Origin: Alphaproteobacteria bacterium
GTDB taxonomy: Bacteria > Pseudomonadota > Alphaproteobacteria > Rhizobiales > Rhizobiaceae
NCBI GenBank assembly: GCA_024742485.1
Contig: JANSYK010000002.1
Location: 310,001 to 374,000 of the forward strand
Direction: 5' to 3'
DNA: 64,000 bases
A model generated the notes under the pieces. The model was not told the DNA's origin. It did no database searches and saw nothing but the letters and a program-made list of their open reading frames with translations. Shown in pieces: positions 10,075 through 19,110 of the stretch; positions within the stretch are counted from its first letter, which is position 1; every line of letters begins with the position of its first letter. Position numbers and translations under genes: made by a program.

Positions 10075-10076
10075 CA

Positions 10077-10104
10077 GTCACGGATCACAACGCAGGGCCG
10101 TGAC
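10077..10104. terminator. Inverted repeat between convergent genes
   Basis: GTCACGG (10077-10083) and CCGTGAC (10098-10104) form perfect 7-bp arms around a 14-nt loop, between the ends of the acetyltransferase gene (10074) and hemW (10115). There is no U-tract on either side, so a weak bidirectional transcription end is possible but unproven. Confidence 0.3.
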
Positions 10105-10114
10105 CTCAAAGGCA

Positions 10115-11284
10115 TCAGGCAACGAGATCCGCCACCACGGCATCCAACACCATCATGCCGGAGGCGGTGCAGCGCAGCCGATCCTTGTCCAGCCGCTCGA
10201 TCAACCCGTGAGAGACCAGAAACGTTACCTTGTCGGTGGAAATGGTCCGTCCAGCCAGGTCCTCCCACCGGCCAAGGTCGATTCCTTCGCGCAGTCTGAG
10301 ACCCATGAGCATCAATTCATCGGCCTGTGCGCCTGCGGTCAGCCATTCCTCGCTCTCCATGCCGTGTCCGACCGTTTCAACATGGTTGAGCCAGTCTTCC
10401 GGTCCGCGGTGATTGGCGGTTGCGGCTTTTCCTCGATCCCCGGAGATGCGGCCATGGGCGCCGGCTCCAAGACCGACATAGTCACCATAGCGCCAATAGG
10501 TCAGGTTGTGACGGCTTTCCGAGCCGGGCATCGCATGGTTCGAGACTTCATAGGCCGGAAGCCCCTGTCTTCCCGTCAGCGCCTGTGTCGCCTCGTAGAG
10601 ATCCGCGGCCCTGTCACCGTCAGGAACCGTCAATTTGCCGCTCTGGTGAAGGTTGAAAAACGGCGTCCCCGGTTCGATGGTCAACTGGTAGAGCGACAGA
10701 TGGTCTGCCGCATGGCCAATGGCCTCCGTCAGTTCCTGTTCCCACGCTTCGACGCCCTGTCCGGGGCGGGCATAGATCAGGTCGAATGACAGGCGCGGGA
10801 AGGTCGAGCGTGCCAGTTCGATCGCGGTCAGCGCCTCGCCGGCGGTATGCAAACGGCCCAGAAACTTCAGGTCACGATCATTGAGGGCCTGGACACCGAG
10901 CGAAACCCGGTTGACACCGGCTGCACGATAGCCCCGGAACCGGTCGGCCTCGACACTGCTGGGATTGGCCTCGAGCGTGATTTCCGCATTCTCGTCCATT
11001 TCCCAGGCATCGCCAATTGCCATCAGGATGTTTTCGACCGTATCGGGCAGCATCAGCGATGGTGTGCCGCCGCCGAAAAACACGCTTGTGACACGCCTGG
11101 CACCGGTTCGTTGCCGCATGAACGCGATCTCTCGGCGAAAGGCTTCGACGAAACGCGGCTGATCGATGGCATGATGGCGCACATGGCTGTTGAAGTCGCA
11201 ATAGGGGCATTTGGCCGCGCAAAACGGCCAATGGACATAGATGCCGAAACCCGGTTCGCCGGGGCCGCCGGGCGGTCCGCTCAT
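10115..11284 (-). CDS. hemW: Radical SAM protein HemW (heme chaperone, formerly HemN-like)
   Basis: A 389-residue protein from the ATG at complement 11282-11284. The radical-SAM cluster motif CAAKCPYC (Cys22, Cys26, Cys29) follows YVHWPF, as in HemW, which differs from coproporphyrinogen dehydrogenase HemN in lacking its N-terminal extension. The segment FFGGGTPSL is the SAM-binding GGE-like loop. HemW binds heme and is thought to deliver it to respiratory enzymes. An upstream in-frame start at 11317 exists, but the ATG chosen overlaps the rdgB stop by ATGA, the pattern seen through this whole minus-strand operon. No HemN-type enzyme lies in the window. Confidence 0.92.
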   Translation of the reverse strand: MSGPPGGPGEPGFGIYVHWPFCAAKCPYCDFNSHVRHHAIDQPRFVEAFRREIAFMRQRTGARRVTSVFFGGGTPSLMLPDTVENILMAIGDAWEMDENAEITLEANPSSVEADRFRGYRAAGVNRVSLGVQALNDRDLKFLGRLHTAGEALTAIELARSTFPRLSFDLIYARPGQGVEAWEQELTEAIGHAADHLSLYQLTIEPGTPFFNLHQSGKLTVPDGDRAADLYEATQALTGRQGLPAYEVSNHAMPGSESRHNLTYWRYGDYVGLGAGAHGRISGDRGKAATANHRGPEDWLNHVETVGHGMESEEWLTAGAQADELMLMGLRLREGIDLGRWEDLAGRTISTDKVTFLVSHGLIERLDKDRLRCTASGMMVLDAVVADLVA

Positions 11285-11928
11285 TGCGGTTGATCGCTGT
11301 TCGGCATCACGAGGCATTGCTCAGCGAACAATTTGAACGCCCGGGCGCGGTGCGAAAGAGCGACGCTGTCACCATGTGTCCAACCGTGCTTTTCCTCTGC
11401 CGCCATTTCACCGAAGGTTGTTTCATAGCCCTCCGGCTGAAAGATCGGATCATAACCAAAGCCCTGGTCACCGCGCGGGGGATGAACGATCGTGCCGGCC
11501 ACCTCGCCGCGAAAGAACTCCCGGTGGCCGTCCGGCCAGGCCACGCAGATGACGGAAACGAAGCGGGCTGTCCGGTTGCCGTCGTCCTGTTTTTCAAGTG
11601 CGGTCTCGACCAGCGACATGGCCATGTCGAAATCCTTGTCCGGCCCTGCCCAGCGTGCCGAATAAATGCCCGGTGCTCCGTCCAGAGCGTCGACAGCGAG
11701 TCCCGAATCATCAGACATGGCGGGCAGTCCGGCCGCTTTCGCCGCCGCCAGAGCCTTGAGTTCGGCATTGGCTTCAAATGTCAGACCGGTCTCTTCGGGT
11801 TCGGAAAGATCGAGTTCGCCTGCGGTCTTGAGATCATAGCCAAGCGGTTGCAGCAGATCCCGCAACTCGCGGATCTTGCCCTGGTTGTGACTGGCGATGA
11901 CCAGCGGTCCTTGTTCAAGTTTTCTCAA
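11281..11928 (-). CDS. rdgB: Non-canonical purine NTP pyrophosphatase (dITP/XTP diphosphatase)
   Basis: A 215-residue HAM1-family enzyme that removes dITP and XTP from the nucleotide pool by hydrolysis to monophosphates. The motif [10 protein letters not shown] at 13-22 is the family's nucleotide-binding signature, and [20 protein letters not shown] is the central active-site segment. The start is taken as TTG (complement 11926-11928), which gives the usual [15 protein letters not shown] beginning and overlaps the stop of the upstream VOC gene as TTGA; an open upstream extension to 11961 lies within that gene. It overlaps hemW at its 3' end by 4 nt. Confidence 0.94.
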   Translation of the reverse strand: MRKLEQGPLVIASHNQGKIRELRDLLQPLGYDLKTAGELDLSEPEETGLTFEANAELKALAAAKAAGLPAMSDDSGLAVDALDGAPGIYSARWAGPDKDFDMAMSLVETALEKQDDGNRTARFVSVICVAWPDGHREFFRGEVAGTIVHPPRGDQGFGYDPIFQPEGYETTFGEMAAEEKHGWTHGDSVALSHRARAFKLFAEQCLVMPNSDQPQ

Positions 11929-12359
11929 CGCAGATCCTTTGTCGGGTCGTCGAATCCCCACAGGCCGGGTTCGGCGAATTCGATGCTGTTGCCGGCCGGG
12001 TCACGCACATAGATCGACCGGGCACCGCCCGGCCAGTGAAAATCGGCTTCTATCGTCACGCCGGCATCGATCATCGTGCCTGAAATGGCGTCAAGTTCGG
12101 CGGCCGATGCACCAAAACACATATGTCCCGGACCGTGACTGCCATGGGGTGGCACCGGCAATGCGGGATTGGAGGATGGTCGGGTGGTTTCCTTCGCATT
12201 GAAGATCAGCAGAACGCCCTCGCCACAGCGGTAGAACACATGCCGGTCGCCAACCCGGGTGATTTTCTCAAGGTGCAGAATGCCGCCGTAAAACCCTTCG
12301 GCAGCGTCGAGGTCATCGGCGTAAAGCGCCGTTTCCAGAACGCGTCTCGGGGCTTTCAT
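11925..12359 (-). CDS. Glyoxalase/VOC superfamily protein
   Basis: A 144-residue protein starting at ATG complement 12357-12359, preceded by an AGGA Shine-Dalgarno. It has two beta-alpha-beta-beta-beta halves: [20 protein letters not shown], then [13 protein letters not shown] and [19 protein letters not shown]. The pattern of a metal-binding His and a final Glu (SIEFAEP) fits vicinal-oxygen-chelate proteins such as glyoxalases, dioxygenases and fosfomycin resistance enzymes; the reaction cannot be chosen. It sits between rph and rdgB, which are often adjacent in related genomes, and overlaps the rdgB start by TTGA, 7 nt downstream of rph on the other side. Confidence 0.85.
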   Translation of the reverse strand: MKAPRRVLETALYADDLDAAEGFYGGILHLEKITRVGDRHVFYRCGEGVLLIFNAKETTRPSSNPALPVPPHGSHGPGHMCFGASAAELDAISGTMIDAGVTIEADFHWPGGARSIYVRDPAGNSIEFAEPGLWGFDDPTKDLR

Positions 12360-12366
12360 TTCGATT

Positions 12367-13083
12367 TTATCCTGTTGCCTGTTTTTGCATGGCGACCAGA
12401 TCACCGATACCGGCCTTTGCCAGGCCGAGCAGGGTTGTGAATTCATCCTCCGAAAACGGTACGCCCTCGGCGGTTCCTTGAATCTCGACAATCCCGCCGG
12501 TGCCCGTCATGACGAAATTGGCGTCGGTTTCAGCCGCCGAATCCTCCAGATAGTCGAGATCGAGCACCGGCTGGCCGGCGAAGATGCCACAGGATATGGC
12601 AGCGATGTGATCTTTCATCACCCGGTCTGCCTTGACCATCTGCCGTTCATCCATCCATTTCAGGCAATCATGCAGGGCAACCCACGCGCCGGTAATCGAT
12701 GCGGTCCGCGTGCCGCCATCGGCCTGAATGACATCGCAATCGACGGATATCTGGCGCTCACCGAGCGCTTCCAGATCGACGACTGCACGCAGGGAACGGC
12801 CGATCAGGCGCTGGATTTCCTGTGTACGTCCGCTTTGTTTGCCCGAGGACGCCTCGCGTCGCATGCGTTCACCCGTGGCTCGCGGCAACATGCCATATTC
12901 GGCGGTCACCCAGCCCTTCCCGGCGTTGCGCAGCCATGGTGGCACCCGTTCCTCGAGGCTTGCCGTGCAAAGAACGTGGGTATCGCCAAACTTGACGAGG
13001 CATGACCCCTCTGCATGTTTGGAAAACCCTCGTTCAAACGAGACATCCCTCATCTGATCGGTTTTTCTGCCTGATGGGCGCAT
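12367..13083 (-). CDS. rph: Ribonuclease PH
   Basis: A 238-residue phosphorolytic exoribonuclease that trims tRNA 3' ends. It begins [20 protein letters not shown], has the phosphate-binding [12 protein letters not shown] segment and the RIMKDH-type AVSCG region (here [14 protein letters not shown]), and ends within the usual length of 238-240 residues. ATG complement 13081-13083 follows AGGAG with 7-nt spacing, which excludes the open upstream extension to 13188. It is the first gene of a minus-strand operon (rph, VOC, rdgB, hemW) and is divergent from hrcA, the classical alphaproteobacterial layout. Confidence 0.96.
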   Translation of the reverse strand: MRPSGRKTDQMRDVSFERGFSKHAEGSCLVKFGDTHVLCTASLEERVPPWLRNAGKGWVTAEYGMLPRATGERMRREASSGKQSGRTQEIQRLIGRSLRAVVDLEALGERQISVDCDVIQADGGTRTASITGAWVALHDCLKWMDERQMVKADRVMKDHIAAISCGIFAGQPVLDLDYLEDSAAETDANFVMTGTGGIVEIQGTAEGVPFSEDEFTTLLGLAKAGIGDLVAMQKQATG

Positions 13084-13152
13084 GGAAATACTCCTGTTGA
13101 TTTGGCGGCGTTCTAACCCTCCTGACCGGCGCATGCAAAGGGAAATGCCACC

Positions 13153-13180
13153 ATTGGACAAACTGAGCATACCCTTATGT
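13153..13180 (+). promoter_or_regulatory. Candidate sigma-32 (RpoH) promoter for hrcA
   Basis: ATTG at 13153-13156 and CTTATGT at 13174-13180 are separated by 17 nt. The latter matches the alphaproteobacterial RpoH -10 pattern CYTATNT, and the former differs by one base from the CTTG -35 core. It lies about 65 nt upstream of the hrcA start. No CIRCE element (TTAGCACTC with its inverted partner) is visible here. Confidence 0.45.
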
Positions 13181-13244
13181 CTTTTCACGGGTCGGTATCG
13201 CCACTATGTTTGGACTATGGACGGTCAACTCCGAGTAACGCGGT

Positions 13245-14321
13245 ATGAGTGACACGACACGATTGGAGCAATCGGCATCGGTTCCGCTTGATGAGCGGAC
13301 CCGCGAGATATTCAGGAGCATCGTCGAATCCTATCTGGATTCCGGCGAACCGGTCGGATCGCGCAATTTGTCCCGGATCCTGCCGATGGCCCTGTCGCCG
13401 GCCTCCGTCCGCAATGTGATGAGCGATCTGGAGGAACTCGGCCTTATCTATGCGCCACATATCAGCGCCGGCCGGCTTCCCACGCAGCAGGGTTTGCGGT
13501 TCTTTGTCGACGCTTTCATGGAATCGGGCGATCTGTCGACCGAAGAACGTGAGATGATCGACCGGCAGGTCAGCGGTGTGGAGCGCAATCAGACAGTCGA
13601 ATCGGTCCTGACCGAGGCAAGTCAGCTGCTCTCGGGCATGTCCCGCGGTGCGGGCCTTGTGATCACCCACAAGAACGACGCAGTGGTCAAACACATCGAG
13701 TTTGTCCGGCTTGAGCCGACCCGCGCGCTGGTGGTTCTTGTGGGCGAGAACGATCAGGTTGAAAACCGCATCATCGATCTTCCGGCGGGTGTAACGGCTT
13801 CGCAGCTCACGGAAGCCGCAAATTTTCTCAATGCCCACATTGCCGGCCGGACACTGGCGGAACTGCGTGGGGAACTCCGCGCCCTCAAAAACGATATTCG
13901 AGTGGAACTGGACAGTCTTTCACAGGCGCTGGTCGAACGCGGCCTGGCGGTGTGGTCCGGCACCGCTGATGGGCATCCGACTCAGCTGATCGTCCGCGGT
14001 CGGGCCAATCTGCTCGAAACCCTTTCCGATCTCGATGAAATCGAGCGATTGCGGCTGCTGTTTGATGATCTGGAGAAAAAGGACGGGCTGATTGAATTGC
14101 TGGAGCTGGCCGAAGCCGGTTCCGGCGTGCGTATTTTCATCGGTTCTGAAAACAAACTCTTTTCCCTTTCGGGATCGTCCCTGATCGTTGCACCCTATCG
14201 TGACAGCGAAGAACGGGTGATCGGCGCTGTCGGTGTCATTGGGCCAACCCGGCTCAATTATGCGCGGATCGTTCCGATGGTCGACTACACGGCTCAGATG
14301 GTCTCCCGCATGATCCGGTAA
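13245..14321 (+). CDS. hrcA: Heat-inducible transcription repressor HrcA
   Basis: A 358-residue repressor that, in known species, binds CIRCE elements upstream of groESL or dnaK and is kept active by GroEL. Residues about 14-85 form the winged-helix DNA-binding part ([20 protein letters not shown], then [13 protein letters not shown] and [18 protein letters not shown]). The rest is the GAF-like dimerisation domain ending in [20 protein letters not shown], the conserved HrcA C-terminus. It is followed by grpE 87 nt downstream, with its own promoter candidate, and is divergent from rph. The Shine-Dalgarno is weak. Confidence 0.96.
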   Translation: MSDTTRLEQSASVPLDERTREIFRSIVESYLDSGEPVGSRNLSRILPMALSPASVRNVMSDLEELGLIYAPHISAGRLPTQQGLRFFVDAFMESGDLSTEEREMIDRQVSGVERNQTVESVLTEASQLLSGMSRGAGLVITHKNDAVVKHIEFVRLEPTRALVVLVGENDQVENRIIDLPAGVTASQLTEAANFLNAHIAGRTLAELRGELRALKNDIRVELDSLSQALVERGLAVWSGTADGHPTQLIVRGRANLLETLSDLDEIERLRLLFDDLEKKDGLIELLELAEAGSGVRIFIGSENKLFSLSGSSLIVAPYRDSEERVIGAVGVIGPTRLNYARIVPMVDYTAQMVSRMIR

Positions 14322-14336
14322 AAGCGCTGGCTTTCC

Positions 14337-14365
14337 CTTGATTTTTTGTCGCGAAACCTCGATAT
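14337..14365 (+). promoter_or_regulatory. Candidate sigma-32 promoter for grpE
   Basis: CTTGATT at 14337-14343 and CTCGATAT at 14358-14365, with a 14-nt spacer, resemble the heat-shock consensus CTTGAAA / CCCCATNT. It lies 43 nt upstream of the grpE start, in the short gap after hrcA, so grpE may be induced by heat separately from hrcA read-through. Confidence 0.45.
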
Positions 14366-14408
14366 GCGGGTCAATCATATAAAAACCCAATGAAGGATAA
14401 GTCGCGTC

Positions 14409-15071
14409 ATGACCGATGAGCCGAAGAATAACGGTATTGGCGAACAACACACGGCGAAACCGGCTGAAGCCGACCCAGCCCAGACGATAAATGCCGCACC
14501 GGGCGCCGGTGAGGCTGACAATGCAGGGGAAAGCGGGCCGGACCCGATGGAACTGCTGGTTGCCGAGCGGGACGATCTGAAGGACAAATATCTGCGTCTC
14601 GCCGCTGAAATGGACAATCTGCGCCGTCGCACGGCTCGTGACGTGCGGGATGCCCGTTCCTATTCTGTGTCGAATTTTGCCCGTGACATGCTGGCAGTGT
14701 CGGACAATCTTCGCCGTGCCCTGGACGCCATCCCGGCGGAGGCACTGGAAGCCGGCGAGGCCGGCCTGAAGGCGCTTGCCGAAGGTGTCGAACTGACTGA
14801 AAGATCCATGCTTTCGGCACTGGAGCGGCACGGTGTGAAAAAACTGACACCGACCGGTCAGAAATTCGATCCGAATTTCCACCAGGCCATGTTCGAAGTT
14901 CCCAATCCCGATGTTCCGAACAACACGATCGTCGAGGTTGTGCAGGATGGCTTCGTCATTGCGGACCGGGTGTTGCGGCCGGCCATGGTCGGGGTTGCCA
15001 AGGGCGGACCGAAACAGGCCGCTGAGGCAGTCTCCGAGCCGCAGGAAACGTCCGAGGACGCTGAACAATAG
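14409..15071 (+). CDS. grpE: Nucleotide exchange factor GrpE
   Basis: A 220-residue homodimeric cochaperone that releases ADP from DnaK. The first 45 residues are acidic and disordered. Residues about 47-100 form the long dimerisation coiled coil ([20 protein letters not shown] and [10 protein letters not shown]). The C-terminal beta domain contains [20 protein letters not shown] and ends [14 protein letters not shown], the standard GrpE signatures. ATG 14409 follows AAGGA. It lies downstream of hrcA on the same strand. dnaK is not in the window. Confidence 0.97.
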   Translation: MTDEPKNNGIGEQHTAKPAEADPAQTINAAPGAGEADNAGESGPDPMELLVAERDDLKDKYLRLAAEMDNLRRRTARDVRDARSYSVSNFARDMLAVSDNLRRALDAIPAEALEAGEAGLKALAEGVELTERSMLSALERHGVKKLTPTGQKFDPNFHQAMFEVPNPDVPNNTIVEVVQDGFVIADRVLRPAMVGVAKGGPKQAAEAVSEPQETSEDAEQ

Positions 15072-15129
15072 ATCGGGATCGAACTTTGCCGCGGTCGATG
15101 CCTATCTGTCCGCCGGCATGGCGTCTTGG

Positions 15130-15158
15130 TTGACCCACGCGATAATAATCGCTTTACT
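15130..15158 (+). promoter_or_regulatory. Candidate sigma-70-type promoter
   Basis: TTGACC (15130-15135) and TTTACT (15153-15158) are separated by 17 nt, 43 nt upstream of the small membrane-protein gene at 15202. Five of six -35 bases and four of six -10 bases match the consensus. Confidence 0.4.
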
Positions 15159-15201
15159 GCGCCGCAGGGTGATACGACAGTATTGAGCATCGCATAAGGA
15201 C

Positions 15202-15690
15202 ATGATCGCTGTGGGTTGGGGCGCATATTTCGTCAGGCTGATCATCAACTCGATCGTGGCAGCGGGCATTTTGTTTGGCATCGCCCTTTTTGCCACGAAC
15301 CGGTATATGGTGACGGTCCAGATGTCGGCCAACCGGCTGGCGAACAATGTCCAGACATTGACCGAGACCGTTGCGCGCGTCGATGCGGATCTGACGGCAT
15401 CCGTCGAACGGCTGAACAACAATGTTTCCCGCATTGACCGGGAACTGTCATCCCTGCAGGCAAAAAGCGGTCGGCTGGCCGCTCAGATAACGCAGATTGA
15501 GTCCGGAACTGCGCCAGCGCAGCCCGCGTCGGACCAAACGACTGCGACCGTATCCGAGACGACCGAAACGGAAACGGCCGAGGAAGCGCCAGAGGCGGCT
15601 GCCGAGGAGGCGACACCGGACACAGCAGGTTCGCCGGTTCCTCAGCCCTCGCAAACACTTCCGGTTCCGACTTCAAAACCGCAACAATGA
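15202..15690 (+). CDS. Small membrane-anchored coiled-coil protein, function unknown
   Basis: A 162-residue protein with one N-terminal membrane helix (about 8-32). A periplasmic or cytoplasmic heptad-rich stretch follows (about 40-100, with repeated V-x-x-L spacing such as LTETVARVDADLTASVERL). The C-terminal tail of about 60 residues is disordered, rich in Thr, Glu, Ala and Pro, and ends PVPTSKPQQ. I do not recognise a family. The start ATG 15202 has AAGGA only 2-3 nt upstream, so the true start could be slightly later. It is separated from a convergent PfkB kinase gene only by repeat copy B. The gene is probably real because of its compositional pattern and the promoter candidate upstream. 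Confidence 0.7.
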   Translation: MIAVGWGAYFVRLIINSIVAAGILFGIALFATNRYMVTVQMSANRLANNVQTLTETVARVDADLTASVERLNNNVSRIDRELSSLQAKSGRLAAQITQIESGTAPAQPASDQTTATVSETTETETAEEAPEAAAEEATPDTAGSPVPQPSQTLPVPTSKPQQ

Positions 15691-15691
15691 C

Positions 15692-15794
15692 GGACCAGAG
15701 CGATTCAGGTTTTGACGGAATCGGCAAAACCTGAATACATCAGCAAAATCGAAGGCCGATACCGCTGTCCCGTTTCTGGCAAAGCGTGAAACGG
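15692..15794 (-). repeat. Dispersed intergenic hairpin repeat, copy B
   Basis: The reverse complement of this stretch aligns over its whole length with copy A (482-580). It includes a perfect 11-bp inverted repeat, ATTCAGGTTTT and AAAACCTGAAT, at 15703-15736. It fills the 105-nt gap between two convergent stop codons (TGA 15688-15690 and complement TAG 15796-15798) almost exactly. The first hairpin of the element is degraded in this copy. Confidence 0.8.
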
Positions 15795-15795
15795 T

Positions 15796-16791
15796 CTACG
15801 TTCCCAGTCCCGTATCGATCGCCGCCTGGCGCAGCGAGCCGTGCGGTCGCGGACCGATCTGCTGAATGACCAATCCGGCGGCAAGGCTGCCGAGATTGGC
15901 GCAATCCTCCATCGAACGATTGTTCGTATAGCCGTGCAGGAAGCCGGCCGCGTACAGGTCGCCTGCTCCGGTGGTGTCCACCAGCTCGGCTATGTCGATG
16001 GCCGAAACGGACACCCGCTCGCCCTTGCGCGCGACGATCGATCCATTTTCACCCCGAGTGACGATAGCGAGACGGCAATCCGCCTCCAGGGCGTCGACAG
16101 CGGCCTCCAGCGAGGAGGTCTGATAGAGGGACATGGCCTCGTGCTCATTGGCAAAAACAATGTCCACTGTGCCGCTGCGCATCAGATCCAGAAACTCGTC
16201 GCGGTACCGGTCCACGCAGAAGGGATCGGACAGGGTCATCGAGACCTCACGGCCATTGGCATGGGCAATATTCGCGCTGTTTCGAATGGCTTCCTTGGCG
16301 CGCGGCGGGTCCCACAGATAGCCTTCGAAATAAGTGACTTTCGAGGCCGCGACGATCTGCGCATCCACATCCTCGGGACCAAGCTCGACGCAGGCGCCAA
16401 GATAGGTGTTCATCGAGCGCTCTCCGTCCGGCGTGACGAAGATCATTGAGCGCGCGGTCGGTGGAGGTCCGTCCAGGGGCCGGGTGTTGAAGACGACGCC
16501 CTGTGCCTTGATATCGTGATCGTAGATCTTTCCGAGCTGGTCGTGGGCGACTTTGCCGAAAAAGGCGGCTTTTCCGCCGAAACTGGCAATGCCGGCGGCG
16601 GTGTTGCCGGCACTCCCGCCAGATGCCTCGATCGCCGGCCCCATTCGGCTGTAAAGCAATTCGGCGCGATCGGCATCGATGAGGTTCATCGCGCCTTTCG
16701 TGATGGCGTTTTCAACGAGGAAATTCTCCTCGCACCGTGCAATGATGTCGACAATTGCATTGCCGACACAAAGAACATCCAGTTCATCCAT
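15796..16791 (-). CDS. PfkB family carbohydrate/nucleoside kinase (adenosine kinase-like)
   Basis: A 331-residue ribokinase-fold kinase. The N-terminus DVLCVGNAIVDIIA and the GGSAGNTAAGIASFGGKAAFFGKV loop (substrate binding) are typical. The C-terminal VDTTGAGDLYAAGFLHGYTN contains the DTxGAGD anion hole and catalytic Asp. In Hyphomicrobiales this position is commonly held by a protein annotated as adenosine kinase; ribokinase or fructokinase activity cannot be excluded. The start is ATG complement 16789-16791 (MDELDVLCVG), preceded by CGGAG; an in-frame ATG at 16815 is the alternative. It converges on the coiled-coil gene, with repeat B in between. Confidence 0.88.
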   Translation of the reverse strand: MDELDVLCVGNAIVDIIARCEENFLVENAITKGAMNLIDADRAELLYSRMGPAIEASGGSAGNTAAGIASFGGKAAFFGKVAHDQLGKIYDHDIKAQGVVFNTRPLDGPPPTARSMIFVTPDGERSMNTYLGACVELGPEDVDAQIVAASKVTYFEGYLWDPPRAKEAIRNSANIAHANGREVSMTLSDPFCVDRYRDEFLDLMRSGTVDIVFANEHEAMSLYQTSSLEAAVDALEADCRLAIVTRGENGSIVARKGERVSVSAIDIAELVDTTGAGDLYAAGFLHGYTNNRSMEDCANLGSLAAGLVIQQIGPRPHGSLRQAAIDTGLGT

Positions 16792-17033
16792 AGAATAGCA
16801 GGCTCCGGGTTGCATTCTTGATCCCGGTCACTGGTGGTAACGGCGTTTGCGCGCTTTGAAAAGCTGAAACAACGGGACCACCTGTATTAATGGTCGGTTC
16901 CCATGGTTTTGTGCTTTTTCAACGACATCAGAACCCGAATCGGCTGCTGAATACCCACCCAATGGGGCGCCATCCGTTGAATCCATGGATGTCATCCCTA
17001 TCTGCATTCCATGGTCCACGGAACAAAAATTCA

Positions 17034-17765
17034 ATGATTGTCGACGCCGCGCGGCTGGCCGGCCGCAATCTGTTCGCCCCTGAGAGCCGATCCGCCTTTT
17101 GGAAGATACTCGGCATTACGATCCTTCTTCTGATTGGCGCCTGGCTGCTCGTGCGCAATCTGTTCATTGCCCTCGCATTGCCCTGGCTGGATGCTCTCAT
17201 ACCCGGCATTCCCGACTGGGCGGGCTGGCTCGGCTTTGTTTTCGGTTTGATTGCCAGCCTGGGACTGGCGCTGGGTCTGGCGCTCCTCGTCGCACCGGTG
17301 ACTGCGGTCATTGCAGGCTTCTTTTTGGATGGTGTGGCCGAAATCATCGAGAAGCGGGATTACCCGCATGACCCGGTCGGTACGTCGGTTCCCATGGGGC
17401 AGGCGATCATCTACACCGCCAAATTTTTGGGCGTCGTCATCGTTGGCAACATATTTGCCCTGTTGTTGTTGCTGATACCCGGTGTCAATGTCGCCGCATT
17501 CCTTCTGGTCAATGGCTATCTGTTCGGCCGTGAGTTTTTCGAATTCGCAGCGATGCGTTATCGGTCGGAAGGCGAAGTTCGGCAGATGCGGTCCAGACAC
17601 AGCGGAATCATCTTCATGGCCGGTCTGTTGATCGCAGCTTTCCTTTCAATTCCGATCGTCAACCTGTTGACGCCGCTCTTTGCCGCCGGCCTCATGGTGC
17701 ACCTGCATAAGATGCTGTCGGAACGGGACGACGAATTCTCCCTTTCGTCTCGTCAGCCTGTCTGA
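17034..17765 (+). CDS. EI24/CysZ-like membrane protein
   Basis: A 243-residue polytopic protein with about five or six hydrophobic segments. It contains the EI24-family features LVAPVTAVIAGFFLDGVAEIIE after the second helix and NGYLFGREFFEFAAMR before the last helices (PF07264). The family includes CysZ, a sulfate permease-like protein, and many members of unknown role. ATG 17034 is chosen because the upstream open extension (to 16890) is polar and unlike the family. It is divergent from the PfkB kinase and convergent with nth. Sulfate transport is only a family-level possibility here. Confidence 0.8.
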   Translation: MIVDAARLAGRNLFAPESRSAFWKILGITILLLIGAWLLVRNLFIALALPWLDALIPGIPDWAGWLGFVFGLIASLGLALGLALLVAPVTAVIAGFFLDGVAEIIEKRDYPHDPVGTSVPMGQAIIYTAKFLGVVIVGNIFALLLLLIPGVNVAAFLLVNGYLFGREFFEFAAMRYRSEGEVRQMRSRHSGIIFMAGLLIAAFLSIPIVNLLTPLFAAGLMVHLHKMLSERDDEFSLSSRQPV

Positions 17766-17787
17766 TTCGGAAGCCGCCAATCCGGTT

Positions 17788-17802
17788 GCCGCCACGGGCG
17801 GC
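17788..17802. terminator. Short GC hairpin between convergent genes
   Basis: GCCGCC (17788-17793) and GGCGGC (17797-17802) form a 6-bp stem with a 3-nt loop in the 40-nt gap between the EI24 gene and nth. No U-tract is seen, so termination is only a possibility. Confidence 0.3.
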
Positions 17803-17805
17803 TGA

Positions 17806-18564
17806 TCAGTCCAGCGGCACCAGGGCGGCTGGGATATCGCAGGTCTTTTCGGGCGATTTGCAGATATCGGCCAGCACACAGGCCGGGCAATCCGGCTTTC
17901 GTGCCTTGCACACATAGCGTCCATGCAGAATCAGCCAGTGATGGGCATGAAACAGGTGGTTTTCCGGAATCGTGCGCAGCAGATTGGCTTCGACATCGTC
18001 GACCGTTTTACCCGGCGCCAGACGCATTCGATTGGCGATCCGGTAGATATGGGTGTCGACTGCCATGGTCGATTGGCCAAAGGCCATGTTGAGAACCACA
18101 TTGGCCGTCTTGCGCCCGACACCGGGCAGGGCAACCAGCGCGTCGCGGTCCCCCGGCACCTCTCCGCCATGATTTTCCAGCAGTGCCTGCGACAGCAAAA
18201 TGACGTTTTTGGCCTTGTTGCGGTAGAGGCCGATGGTCCGGATATGCTCTCGAACCCGGTCTTCGCCGAGGGCGAGCATCTTCTGTGGTGTATCCGCCTT
18301 GGCAAACAATACGCGGGTCGCCTTGTTGACACCCGCATCAGTGGCTTGCGCTGAAAGCACCACCGCGACCAGCAATGTATAGGCGTTGACATGTTCCAAT
18401 TCACCCTTCGGCTCGGGTCGAAGAATGGAGAGGCGTTGAAAGATCTCGTTCAGTTCGTCCGGCGTGTAGGCGCTTTTTGGCAGCCGTTTGCGTTTTTTGG
18501 CTGGGCGCTTCGCCGGCGTCTTTTCCGAAGATGGGTTTGTGGTTTTTGATTGGGCCTTTTGCAT
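17806..18564 (-). CDS. nth: Endonuclease III (DNA glycosylase/AP lyase)
   Basis: A 252-residue base-excision repair enzyme that removes oxidised pyrimidines and nicks the abasic site. The helix-hairpin-helix LPGVGRKTA carries the catalytic Lys152. Asp170 in VDTHIYR is the second catalytic residue. The iron-sulfur cluster ligands are Cys219, 226, 229 and 235. The first 30 residues are a Lys-rich extension (repeated PAKR, PAKKRKR) beyond the E. coli enzyme, common in rhizobial Nth. ATG complement 18562-18564 is used. The divergent DUF2244 gene begins only 22 nt away, so their promoters must overlap the coding ends or the transcripts be nearly leaderless. Confidence 0.95.
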   Translation of the reverse strand: MQKAQSKTTNPSSEKTPAKRPAKKRKRLPKSAYTPDELNEIFQRLSILRPEPKGELEHVNAYTLLVAVVLSAQATDAGVNKATRVLFAKADTPQKMLALGEDRVREHIRTIGLYRNKAKNVILLSQALLENHGGEVPGDRDALVALPGVGRKTANVVLNMAFGQSTMAVDTHIYRIANRMRLAPGKTVDDVEANLLRTIPENHLFHAHHWLILHGRYVCKARKPDCPACVLADICKSPEKTCDIPAALVPLD

Positions 18565-18586
18565 AACATCTCTATATTCTGTGCGT

Positions 18587-19105
18587 ATGAAACAAAGCAA
18601 TGCCGCGATCGCTTCCCATGAGGATAATCAGGCGACCAATGAATCGCCTGTTTTCGAAGCACTTTTGACGCCGCATCGTTCGCTTGGTCGCAATGGCTTC
18701 GTGGTTCTCATATGTATTGCTTCAGTTGTTACCATTGCCCATGGTGTGGTCTTTGCCATGGCCGGAGCCTGGCCGGTCGCCGGTTTTTTTGGTCTCGACC
18801 TGATCCTCCTGTTCGGGGCATTCGCGCTTAATTACCGTGCCGCCCGCGCCCGGGAAATTGTCAGCGTATCGCGAACCAGGCTGTCGATATCAAAGATTGC
18901 GCCATCCGGGCAAACCCGGGATTACCGCTTCAACCCCTTCTGGGCGCGTTTCCGTGTGTCCAGGCACGATGAGATCGGGATCACGCGCATGAACATATCG
19001 GGTGGCGGCCGATCGACTGATATTGGCGGTTTCTTGAATCCGGATGATCGCGAAAGCTTTGCCAGGGCCTTTTCCGGAGCGCTGGCGACCGTTCGACGCC
19101 GATAG
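18587..19105 (+). CDS. DUF2244 domain membrane protein
   Basis: A 172-residue protein with two adjacent membrane helices (about 40-80) and a C-terminal soluble part containing ISVSRTRLSI-type beta strands and FWARFRVSR, then GFLNPDDRESFARAFSGAL. This matches the DUF2244 family of integral membrane proteins found in alphaproteobacteria; its function is not known. DUF2244 genes are often next to nth in this group, as here (divergent, 22 nt apart). ATG 18587 begins MKQSNAAIAS; the upstream extension lies inside nth. Confidence 0.82.
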   Translation: MKQSNAAIASHEDNQATNESPVFEALLTPHRSLGRNGFVVLICIASVVTIAHGVVFAMAGAWPVAGFFGLDLILLFGAFALNYRAARAREIVSVSRTRLSISKIAPSGQTRDYRFNPFWARFRVSRHDEIGITRMNISGGGRSTDIGGFLNPDDRESFARAFSGALATVRRR

Positions 19106-19110
19106 ACGAC

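Noticed and set aside
13084-13244. CIRCE element upstream of hrcA
   Set aside because: No TTAGCACTC or its inverted partner is present; only the sigma-32-like promoter was kept.
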